Part shown: positions 7,596-12,688 of the stretch, in pieces
Numbering within the stretch: position 1 is the stretch's first letter
How the letters are laid out: the number at the start of each line of letters is the position of its first letter
Assembly: GCA_038224615.1 (NCBI GenBank)
Contig: JBBRFH010000080.1
Span: 1-12,859 of the forward strand
Length of the DNA stretch: 12,859 nt
Source of the DNA: JBBRFH01 sp038224615
GTDB taxonomy: Bacteria > Planctomycetota > Phycisphaerae > Tepidisphaerales > Tepidisphaeraceae
Direction: 5' to 3'
Translations under genes and position numbers: made by a program
The notes under the pieces: generated by a model
Database searches by the model: none
What the model was told of the DNA's origin: nothing
The model's input: only the letters and a program-made list of their open reading frames with translations

Positions 7596-8657
7596 ATGGC
7601 GCGATTAACTGACGATCCTCCTTCTCCACTGGAACTGTTCCTCCGCGACTATGTGGAAGCCAGAGCAGGTGCCTGGGACGAAATTGAGCCGAAGGTGTAT
7701 GACCTGCTTGTCGAATCCGACGTGCTGCGGGTGGCTTTTGATCCCGAAGCATTGCCCGAACATCCGCTGGCCCAACTGGCGAGTCTGGGATCGCCGCTCT
7801 TCGATCGCCTTCTGTCTGACGCCGCCGGCCGGTGGAATTCGTCCCGACTTTATCGCATCGGGTTGAACCTTGAACCCCACAACCTTGAATCGCGGGTTCG
7901 CCGGGCGCTCACGTTGCCCGATGGTCGGGTCGCTCAAATCCAGCACGTCCGGGCCATGAATTTTCCTCAGGCGGTCTTCTGGTTCAAAGCGGAATTCGCC
8001 AGCGACCAGAAGGAAGAAGAGGTGATTCGGGTCGGCATCGATCTGCATTATTGCCGGGAAGTTCGACAACTGGATACGTTGCTGGCGATGGATCGCTTGT
8101 CGGATGGAAGTAACCTCACCTTTCCCGAGGCGCCCCACGAAGGCGTGCAGGCGGGGTGTCGAGTCGCGAGGTCGCACATCCTCCGCAGCGTCACCCCACT
8201 GGCCAACGCGCGACGCCGTGATTGGGCCGGCACCATCGAAAGCCAAATCGCCAGAATGGCGGGGTACTACGCTCAACTCCGTCAGGAAGCCACCGAACAA
8301 ATCGCGCGGGGCACCGATCCGGTCCTTGCCTCGGCGCGCGGAAAATCTCGTCTGGAGGCCATCGACCGCGAGGAAAGCATCCGCATCGCTGAATTAAAAC
8401 GTAAATCGACTTTACGCGTGAACGTCACACTATCGAGCCTGATGATTGTTCTGCAGCCGAAACTCCTGATCCAACTGTTGATCTTACCCGCGGATCGAAT
8501 TTCAGGTGCATTGGAAGTGGTATGGGATCCGCTTTCTGACTCAATTGAAGCGTTTCCCTGCCCAAGATGTGGTCACCCGACGTTCGGATTGGAAATCGAT
8601 CGTTTCGGTTTCAAATGTTCGCAATGCCCGAATTCAAGGTCCACTCGCAAGGATTGA
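7596..8657 (+). CDS. Helicase-associated protein with C-terminal zinc ribbon (possibly YqhG-like), function unknown
   Basis: This 353-residue soluble protein has no signal peptide or membrane helix. I see an N-terminal alpha/beta region with LASLGSPLFDRLL (61-73) and a charged, probably coiled-coil section (about 208-272, with WAGTIESQIARMAGYYAQLR and then KSRLEAIDREESIRIAELKR). A hydrophobic beta-rich stretch follows (LMIVLQPKLLIQLLILP, 282-298). The C-terminal zinc ribbon is CPRCG with a CSQC pair, Cys 322, 325, 341 and 344 (C-x2-C-x15-C-x2-C). It lies 76 bases after a SNF2 helicase on the same strand, with ATG at 7596 and a weak GGTGA upstream. The GS-x-LF-x-LL motif, the WAGTIE-type helix and the helicase neighbour resemble YqhG, the uncharacterised partner of B. 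subtilis YqhH. YqhG as I recall it is shorter and has no zinc ribbon. The assignment is tentative; the role is probably to guide or regulate the helicase. Confidence 0.75.
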   Translation: MARLTDDPPSPLELFLRDYVEARAGAWDEIEPKVYDLLVESDVLRVAFDPEALPEHPLAQLASLGSPLFDRLLSDAAGRWNSSRLYRIGLNLEPHNLESRVRRALTLPDGRVAQIQHVRAMNFPQAVFWFKAEFASDQKEEEVIRVGIDLHYCREVRQLDTLLAMDRLSDGSNLTFPEAPHEGVQAGCRVARSHILRSVTPLANARRRDWAGTIESQIARMAGYYAQLRQEATEQIARGTDPVLASARGKSRLEAIDREESIRIAELKRKSTLRVNVTLSSLMIVLQPKLLIQLLILPADRISGALEVVWDPLSDSIEAFPCPRCGHPTFGLEIDRFGFKCSQCPNSRSTRKD

Positions 8658-8878
8658 TGTATCGCCGGTCCTAATGCCACGAAGTTAAGGCGTATCTGCA
8701 AGCCTGGCGCGGAGTTGCGCTTTGAGTTGTGTAGGCGGTTTGGTCATCGAGGGAAAAGTTCTGTACGAGCGTTTGGTCACGCGCGGTTGCAGCCGGCCCG
8801 GTCGGGGGGAATTGACGGCCGTCGCCGATGCGGGAGATCAGTTTCGTGGTTTGCCAGGGTTCGATTCACGACTCGCTG
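8658..8878. other. Short spacer between convergent genes
   Basis: This stretch lies between the end of the zinc-ribbon gene and the end of the minus-strand DUF488 gene. Apart from a 10-bp palindrome GACGGCCGTC (8814-8823) I see no gene, no RNA and no clear terminator. Confidence 0.5.
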
Positions 8879-9430
8879 TCACGATGGCGTGCTGCCGGTG
8901 TCGGCCGGGTAGGTGACCGAGCCGCCTGGCTGGGGCTTTGCGCCTTGGGTTAGCGTTGCGGTGGCGATGCGGTCGTTGCCCATCAGGTGATAGACGGTTT
9001 CGCCGCCGGCGATGAGGTGGTCAGCGATGATCCGTCGGTGGCAGCGCCACCAGACGGCCTCGGAACACATGAACGCGGCGCGCTGCTCTCGGCCGCAGGC
9101 GATCAGATGCTGCAAGCCGGCGCGGAACGGGTCGGTCAGGGCGTAGTCGGCGTAGTTGTGGAAGCTTTGGTTCTCCCACAAGCCATTGGCGGACGGCGGG
9201 ATCGTTTTGCTCTTGTTGCGTCGACCGCCGAGCGGTGCGATCGGCTCGTATTCGATCTTGAACGGGGTCAGCAACGCGGGCAGCGTGTCCTGATTGTACT
9301 GCGGGTTGGTTCGGGACCGGGGGATCGCGCGGACATCGACGATGAGGGTGACTTCGACTTTGCGCAGCAGGTCCACAAACGCTTCGATCGTGCGGGTGGA
9401 GTGTCCGACGGTGTAGAACGGCAAGGCCAT
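8879..9430 (-). CDS. DUF488 family protein
   Basis: This 183-residue soluble protein carries the DUF488 signatures: TVGHSTR near the N-terminus (7-13), DVRAIPRSRTNPQYN (32-46), YEPIAPLGGRR (61-71) and CSEAVWWRCHRRIIADHL (122-139), with Cys122 and Cys130. The biochemical role of the family is not settled; conserved Arg, His and Cys residues suggest an enzyme or nucleic-acid-linked function. The start codon lies three bases after the stop of the upstream DUF2945-like gene, so translation is probably coupled and the ribosome site is weak. The last dozen residues (from about 170) look low-complexity and may extend past the usual family end. Confidence 0.85.
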   Translation of the reverse strand: MALPFYTVGHSTRTIEAFVDLLRKVEVTLIVDVRAIPRSRTNPQYNQDTLPALLTPFKIEYEPIAPLGGRRNKSKTIPPSANGLWENQSFHNYADYALTDPFRAGLQHLIACGREQRAAFMCSEAVWWRCHRRIIADHLIAGGETVYHLMGNDRIATATLTQGAKPQPGGSVTYPADTGSTPS

Positions 9431-9433
9431 GGC

Positions 9434-9658
9434 CTACTTCTTGTTGGCGGTGGTCTTAGTCAGTGCAGCACCCTTGTGAGCGGCGACGTGATCTGTTTTA
9501 TCGCTCTTGATCGCATACTGCGGGTCGTCAGCCGACGCGTGACGGGGGTGGCCTTTGTATTGGAAGTCGCTGGTGTGGATCTTTGTGATCGTTCCACCGA
9601 CGCGGCCTGCCTCGGAGTTCCAAGTGACGTGGTCACCGACTTTGTACTGCGTTGCCAT
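9434..9658 (-). CDS. DUF2945 / HVA1-type Tudor-like small protein
   Basis: This 74-residue protein begins YKVGDHVTWNSEAGRVGG, continues with GTITKIHTSDFQYKGH and ends DPQYAIKSDKTDHVAAHKG followed by a lysine-rich tail. These are the hallmarks of the DUF2945 (hypervirulence-associated protein, HVA1) family, a small SH3/Tudor-like beta barrel of unknown molecular role in bacteria. GAGG (9664-9667) lies five bases before the ATG. It is the first gene of a two-gene operon with DUF488, separated by three bases. In my recollection such proteins often sit with other small stress-linked genes, so the pair may act in a stress response (inference). Confidence 0.88.
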   Translation of the reverse strand: MATQYKVGDHVTWNSEAGRVGGTITKIHTSDFQYKGHPRHASADDPQYAIKSDKTDHVAAHKGAALTKTTANKK

Positions 9659-9695
9659 TTCAACCTCGTTACCATCGCTAGCGAACAGGTAAATG

Positions 9696-9737
9696 GTAGA
9701 CCGAGGCCTGGCGAAAGTCGTATGAATCGCGGTCTAC
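9696..9737. repeat. 8-bp inverted repeat at the end of the IstB remnant
   Basis: GTAGACCG (9696-9703) and CGGTCTAC (9730-9737) are exact reverse complements separated by 26 bases. The right half covers the stop codon of the IstB remnant. It could be a hairpin upstream of the DUF2945/DUF488 operon or a leftover edge of the mobile element. Confidence 0.4.
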
Positions 9738-9988
9738 GAATGAGTGAGTCGGACGCCAGCGTGCTGCGCGGCACGCGTGAAGTGCGGCGGCAACCGATTG
9801 TTGTAACGCAGTGAAAATGTCACCTGTTCGCCTTGGAAGACCGTGGCCCACTCGTCGAAGGGAAGATTGCTGGTCACCAGGATGCTGCGGCGTTCGTACC
9901 GGTCGGCAAACACGTGGAACAGCAGTTCCGCCGCCGTCCGGCTGACCGACCTGCTGGACGTGCCGGCGAGCGTGATCGGGACGATCTC
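9734..9988 (-). pseudogene. istB: Remnant of an IS21-type IstB ATP-binding helper protein
   Basis: On the minus strand, one frame reads SRTAAELLFHVFADRYERRSI, then LVTSNLPFDEWATVF (W at 9848-9850). This is the well-known sensor region of IstB-type transposition helpers, usually GAELLFEVFSxRYERGSxxxTSNLPFDEW. After VFQGEQVT the sequence no longer fits the family (expected: an LLDRLTHR-like segment), and the frame stops at 9734-9736. Upstream, the Walker motifs and the LIVDELGY region are missing; the match begins near 9945, and a mosaic hairpin starts at 9989. Both ends are therefore lost and only about 40 residues of homology remain. The exact limits of the remnant are uncertain. No partner istA or terminal repeats were found. 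Confidence 0.7.
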
Positions 9989-10054
9989 ACCACCAAGTGC
10001 ACCAAGAACACCAAGAAGAATTGCCTTCTTGGTGCCCTTGGTGAGCTTGGTGGT
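9989..10054. repeat. Mosaic hairpin element built from ACCAAG units (66 bp)
   Basis: The left arm is ACCACCAAG (9989-9997), ACCAAG (10001-10006) and ACCAAGAAG (10010-10018), separated by 3-base spacers. The right arm is CTTCTTGGT (10025-10033), CTTGGT (10037-10042) and CTTGGTGGT (10046-10054), also with 3-base spacers. All three blocks pair perfectly, while both spacer pairs mismatch, and the loop is six bases. Each arm is a tandem run with 9-base phase. Translated, such arms read TKxTKxTKK and LGALGELGG, phrases I recall from many spurious database proteins. Function unknown. Confidence 0.85.
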
Positions 10055-10104
10055 TCAACAAGATTCGCGAAGCACTCGCTTCATGCATTAACATCCGACC
10101 CATC

Positions 10105-10716
10105 GTGCGCCGCCGACTGCTCCACTATCTACTCCGGGGCCTCACCCTCCTCAGTCTCCTCCTCGCGTTGGCGACCGCGGGGGTGTGGGTGCGCAGCTAT
10201 TGGGCAGCCGACTACGGGTTCTGGTATCCGCAAAACCCGCAGCCTGACGACGTTTCGACGGTTGGCCGCATAGTCCTCGCCTCCGAGTTGGGCAGGATTC
10301 ACGTCCGACTGGACGCGATCTTTGAAGAGGTTGCCACTTCGCCGACTCTCAATGGCTTCTGGGCCATCTCGCCCCAAGTTTATCATGTTCCTTTCCGGTC
10401 GTCGTGCTTCGGGTACTCGATGGAGAAGAACGATTGGGTTGGTCGCGATGAGAAAACCAGACTGTTCTACGGGAAGTGGAAAAGCTGGGGAATAACAGCA
10501 CAAGCTCCGCATTGCGCAATCGCCGTTGCGCTCTCAATCCTCCCGACAATCCAACTGATCCGCTGGCAGCGTCGTCGTCGCCGCGTGAAAGAACTCGGCC
10601 CCGACGCGCGGCCGTGTCCGGCGTGCGGCTATGACTGCCGGGCGACGCCGGGGCGGTGCTCGGAATGCGGGTCGGTGTTGACGTTGCCTGACGTAGCACG
10701 GGCGTCTCGCCCGTGA
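10105..10716 (+). CDS. Small membrane protein with C-terminal zinc ribbon, planctomycete-type family
   Basis: This 203-residue protein starts with a hydrophobic helix (about residues 8-27, LLRGLTLLSLLLALATAGVW, then VRSYW). It continues with an extracytoplasmic-looking domain rich in aromatic residues and a second hydrophobic helix (about 139-152). A basic stretch QRRRRR leads into a zinc ribbon CPACGYDCRATPGRCSECG with Cys 171, 174, 185 and 188; Cys178 is extra. I recognise this layout (helix, WxVRSYW, variable domain, helix, arginine cluster, CPxCGYDLRATPxRCPECG) as an expanded, unnamed family in planctomycete genomes; its function is unknown. The start is a GTG at 10105 without a clear ribosome site, so the true start may differ. 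The last residues, DVARASRP and the stop, are encoded by a dispersed hairpin repeat, so the native C-terminus was probably replaced. Confidence 0.75.
   Translation: MRRRLLHYLLRGLTLLSLLLALATAGVWVRSYWAADYGFWYPQNPQPDDVSTVGRIVLASELGRIHVRLDAIFEEVATSPTLNGFWAISPQVYHVPFRSSCFGYSMEKNDWVGRDEKTRLFYGKWKSWGITAQAPHCAIAVALSILPTIQLIRWQRRRRRVKELGPDARPCPACGYDCRATPGRCSECGSVLTLPDVARASRP
10692..10715 (+). repeat. 24-bp hairpin repeat, copy 1, overlapping the end of the zinc-ribbon gene
   Basis: CGTAG is followed by CACGGGCG (10697-10704), TCT and CGCCCGTG (10708-10715), an 8-bp stem with a 3-base loop. A competing stem CGTCTC/GAGACG (10703-10708 with 10715-10720) overlaps it. The unit supplies the last codons and stop of the preceding gene. 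Confidence 0.8.
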
Positions 10717-10834
10717 GACGTATACGCACGCCGTTCGGCCGTACGCGGTCGATTCAGCAAGAGCGAAGCGTGGGTGCGATCGATCGGGCTCCGCTCGTGC
10801 GGATTCGCTGCGCGAAGTGCGTACGTACACGCAC

Positions 10835-10858
10835 CATGGGCGAGACGCCCATGCTACG
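10835..10858 (-). repeat. 24-bp hairpin repeat, copy 2, inverted
   Basis: This is the reverse complement of copy 1 with two differences. CATGGGCG (10835-10842), AGA and CGCCCATG (10846-10853) are followed by CTACG. The two changes lie opposite each other in the stem (C-G in copy 1, T-A here), so pairing is kept. A near-palindrome GTGCGT/ACGCAC (10817-10834) abuts it. Confidence 0.8.
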
Positions 10859-10924
10859 AAGACGCCCTCAATTTCGCCCTGCGAATGGTCCCGATGGCCC
10901 GCAACGTGCGCCGCCGGGATCTAT

Positions 10925-10973
10925 GGCCGCGACGTCAGCATTTAGGGCCGGGACGCCAGCATTTACGGCCGCG
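10925..10973. repeat. 21-bp tandem repeat, 2.3 copies
   Basis: Unit 1 (10925-10945) and unit 2 (10946-10966) differ at three positions, and a third partial unit GGCCGCG follows (10967-10973). The shared core is GGCCGSGACGYCAGCATTTA. The length is a multiple of three, and one frame reads GRDVSI/GRDASIYGR, similar to the GRDARAT phrases that accompany the 24-bp hairpins in planctomycete genomes. Confidence 0.7.
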
Positions 10974-10986
10974 TGCGATCATGAAC

Positions 10987-11041
10987 CTCGCGAGCGCGAA
11001 GTAGCTTCGTGATCCGCCGCTTGCGTCGGGCGAGTTTTTTT
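10987..11041 (+). terminator. Weak candidate terminator with T7 run
   Basis: CTCGC (10987-10991) can pair with GCGAG (11030-11034), which is followed directly by seven T. An inner stem GCGAAG/CTTCGT lies between. No gene ends close upstream, so the call is weak. Confidence 0.3.
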
Positions 11042-11199
11042 GCTGTAGTGTGTTTCACTCGAAAACGCCTCCGTGCGTGTAAGGGAAAGGTCTTTGAATA
11101 ACCCTCCTAATACAAAAAACGCGAGGCTTTTCGAGTCTTTTTCTGCGCCGAACTCAAGTCCGACTGTGGCGATCACGCTGGTTTAGGGGCTAGAGGCTC

Positions 11200-11279
11200 G
11201 TTCGCGATTCGCCAACGCAGTAACGGACGGCCGTTCGGGGTTGCTGTGTAGCAGCAACGCGTGCGATTCGAGAATCGCA
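11200..11279. promoter_or_regulatory. Cluster of four dyads in the leader of the first Rrf2 gene
   Basis: Four inverted repeats lie within 80 bases: a 17-bp near-palindrome GTTCGCGATTCGCCAAC (11200-11216), AACGG/CCGTT (11222-11235), GTTGCTG/CAGCAAC around five bases (11240-11258), and the 18-bp TGCGATTC-GA-GAATCGCA (11262-11279). They end 43 bases before the ATG. Rrf2 regulators usually repress their own genes through such dyads, so autoregulation is plausible, but a folded leader RNA is an equal possibility. Confidence 0.5.
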
Positions 11280-11322
11280 GACGGCGGGTTGGCGACGCAC
11301 CACGAGGCTACAGGGAAAACGC

Positions 11323-11814
11323 ATGTTTTCGCAGAAAACCGAATACGCACTCCGCACGATGGTATACCTCGCGAGCCTCGGCGAACGCACGCCGACCATT
11401 CCACAGATCGCCGCCGCGACCAAGGTGCCGCCCGCGTTTCTGGCGAAGATCCTGCGCGAGCTTGCGATCGGCGGTCTGATCCGGTCACAGCGCGGCCTGC
11501 ACGGTGGGTCGACGCTGGCGCGGCCTGCCGACAAGATCACCGTCTACGACGTCCTGCAAGCCGTCGATCCGATCCAGCGCATCACGACCTGCCCGCTCGG
11601 TCTCAAGAATCACGGCGTGAATCTCTGCCCGCTGCATCGCCGGCTCGACGAGGCGATTGGCGCGGTCGAGAAGGCGTTTCGGGCGACGACGCTGGCGGAC
11701 ATGGTCGCCGATCCGTCGCCGATCAAGCCGCTAAGCGATGGCATTCCGACCGAGCCGGCGAGCGGCCTCGTGCCGATGCGCGTGCTCCGTCGCGGTGCTG
11801 GCGCCAGGAAGTGA
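11323..11814 (+). CDS. Rrf2-family transcriptional regulator with a two-cysteine Fe-S/NO sensor region
   Basis: This 163-residue regulator starts MFSQKTEYALRTMVYLA, the Rrf2 signature. A winged helix-turn-helix follows: IPQIAAATKVPPAFLAKILR, then a wing of type RGLHGGSTLAR (family: RGxxGGYxLAR). The sensor region reads TTCPLGLKNHGVNLCPLHRRL with Cys90 and Cys102 plus His97 and His105. IscR and NsrR usually have three cysteines, so any cluster here needs a fourth-type ligand such as His, or the protein may sense by thiols. The gene faces the RIC/YtfE gene tail to tail, which suggests a role in nitric-oxide or iron-sulfur stress. AGGG lies eight bases before the ATG. The upstream dyads may be its own operators. 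The tail after about residue 125 is proline- and alanine-rich and probably disordered. Confidence 0.92.
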   Translation: MFSQKTEYALRTMVYLASLGERTPTIPQIAAATKVPPAFLAKILRELAIGGLIRSQRGLHGGSTLARPADKITVYDVLQAVDPIQRITTCPLGLKNHGVNLCPLHRRLDEAIGAVEKAFRATTLADMVADPSPIKPLSDGIPTEPASGLVPMRVLRRGAGARK

Positions 11815-11831
11815 TTGCTGTCTGAAACGCA

Positions 11832-11858
11832 CACGCGCCGGCAGTTAGTCGGCGCGTG
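11832..11858. terminator. Hairpin between convergent Rrf2 and RIC genes
   Basis: CACGCGCCG (11832-11840) and CGGCGCGTG (11850-11858) form a perfect 9-bp stem with a 9-base loop, midway between the two stop codons. The position suits a shared bidirectional terminator, but no T-run follows on either side. Confidence 0.6.
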
Positions 11859-11867
11859 GCGGGTGGG

Positions 11868-12593
11868 TCATCGGCTGAGCAGTGCTTCCAGGCGCGCGGC
11901 GCGGGGGAACAGGATGTTGTTCTCCTTGTGTACATGCTGGTGCATGTCGCGCTCCAGTTGGTGCAGGCCGTCGTACATCGCCCGGTATGTGTTGCACGCC
12001 TCGGCGGGCGGGGTGTAGTCGTCGGTCAGTTGGCGGAACTGCTCGAGCGCCCGGCCGGCGTCGTCGTGCTCGCGCATCATCACGGCGATCGGATTTCCCA
12101 CGCTGCCGCAGTGCGATTCGGGAAGTTTGTCCGCGGTATCGAGCTGCCGGCAAATCGGAAAGAGGATCTGCTCTTCCTTGGCCATGTGCTGGTCCATCTC
12201 GGCCTTTAACTCGACGAAGATCCTGTAGATCTCGATCAGCTTCGGTGTGTGATCGCCGTGACGGTTGGCAACCTTGTGCGTGAGGAACTCCAGCCGCGGA
12301 AGCTCCTGCTTGAGATAGGCGTGGTGGGTCTGTTCGATGTGGTCACACAGATCCGTGAGGGATGCGGTCGCCCAGTTTCGTTCGTGCGACGCGCGGACGC
12401 TCTCGGCGTCGCGCTCCAGGCGCAGTTCGGCGACGACGGCGTCGGCTGCCAGGCCTTTTTCCTCGATCGCCTGCTGCAAGGGCTTGCGCCCGCCGCAGCA
12501 GTAATCGATGCCGAATTTCTCGAAGACCCGCGCCCGCGATGGACGCTCGACGACCAACTGACCTACCGTGGTTTCGACCAGTGCCTGACTCAT
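11868..12593 (-). CDS. ric: Iron-sulfur cluster repair di-iron protein (RIC; YtfE/ScdA/DnrN type)
   Basis: This 241-residue cytoplasmic protein repairs Fe-S clusters damaged by nitric oxide or oxidants. The N-terminal ScdA_N domain (about 6-60) shows TVGQLVVERPSRARVFEKFG and IDYCCGG with Cys32 and Cys33. The hemerythrin-like four-helix domain carries HIEQTHH (85-91), DQHMAKEEQILFP (134-146), REHDDAG (174-180) and HQHVHKENNILFP (218-230). Aligned from memory with E. coli YtfE, the di-iron ligands would be H91, H136, E140, H176, H220 and E224, all present. Length is close to the family's 220-250. The ATG at 12593 follows AGGAG by nine bases and gives the family N-terminus; the frame is open further upstream, but that part is not family-like and overlaps the promoter. 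It is divergent from a second Rrf2 gene and convergent with the first. Confidence 0.95.
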   Translation of the reverse strand: MSQALVETTVGQLVVERPSRARVFEKFGIDYCCGGRKPLQQAIEEKGLAADAVVAELRLERDAESVRASHERNWATASLTDLCDHIEQTHHAYLKQELPRLEFLTHKVANRHGDHTPKLIEIYRIFVELKAEMDQHMAKEEQILFPICRQLDTADKLPESHCGSVGNPIAVMMREHDDAGRALEQFRQLTDDYTPPAEACNTYRAMYDGLHQLERDMHQHVHKENNILFPRAARLEALLSR

Positions 12594-12634
12594 GGTTGCG
12601 TACTCCTGTAATAGATTCCGACTGAACAAAACAA

Positions 12635-12663
12635 AGCATAGCGGCATCTAATCTTGACTTCAA
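12635..12663 (-). promoter_or_regulatory. Candidate promoter of the RIC gene
   Basis: On the minus strand, TTGAAG (12658-12663) and TATGCT (12635-12640) are separated by exactly 17 bases; each matches four of six consensus positions. It lies about 42 bases before the start codon, leaving room for a leader with the AGGAG site. Confidence 0.5.
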
Positions 12664-12664
12664 G
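12653..12664. promoter_or_regulatory. 12-bp palindrome shared by two divergent promoters (candidate operator)
   Basis: CTTGA-CT-TCAAG is an inverted repeat that contains the -35 hexamers of both the RIC promoter (TTGAAG) and the Rrf2 promoter (TTGACT). A protein bound here would block both. The likely binder is one of the two Rrf2 regulators in the window (inference). Confidence 0.5.
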
Positions 12665-12681
12665 GTCCAGAATGATAGATT
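12654..12681 (+). promoter_or_regulatory. Candidate promoter of the second Rrf2 gene, predicting a leaderless mRNA
   Basis: TTGACT (12654-12659) and TAGATT (12676-12681) are separated by 16 bases. Transcription would begin near 12688, one base before the ATG at 12689. No ribosome-binding site is visible before that ATG, which fits a leaderless message. Confidence 0.45.
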
Positions 12682-12688
12682 TGCGCGG

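Larger units (their letters stand above)
10859..11199. other. Intergenic region with degraded repeats, no gene
   Basis: No protein is supported here. The stretch holds the 21-bp tandem repeat at 10925-10973, a T7 run after a weak stem (10987-11041) and an AT-richer section (11030-11150) that could hold the promoter of the downstream Rrf2 gene. TAATAC at 11108-11113 is a possible -10, but no -35 is seen at the right spacing. Confidence 0.5.

Noticed and set aside
8820..8880. GGTTCGATTC resembling a tRNA T-arm
   Set aside because: The flanking bases do not pair as a T-stem and no acceptor or anticodon arm can be drawn.
11868..12647. Longer RIC reading frame starting at 12647
   Set aside because: The extra 18 residues are not family-like and overlap the proposed promoter; ATG at 12593 has AGGAG at a good distance.
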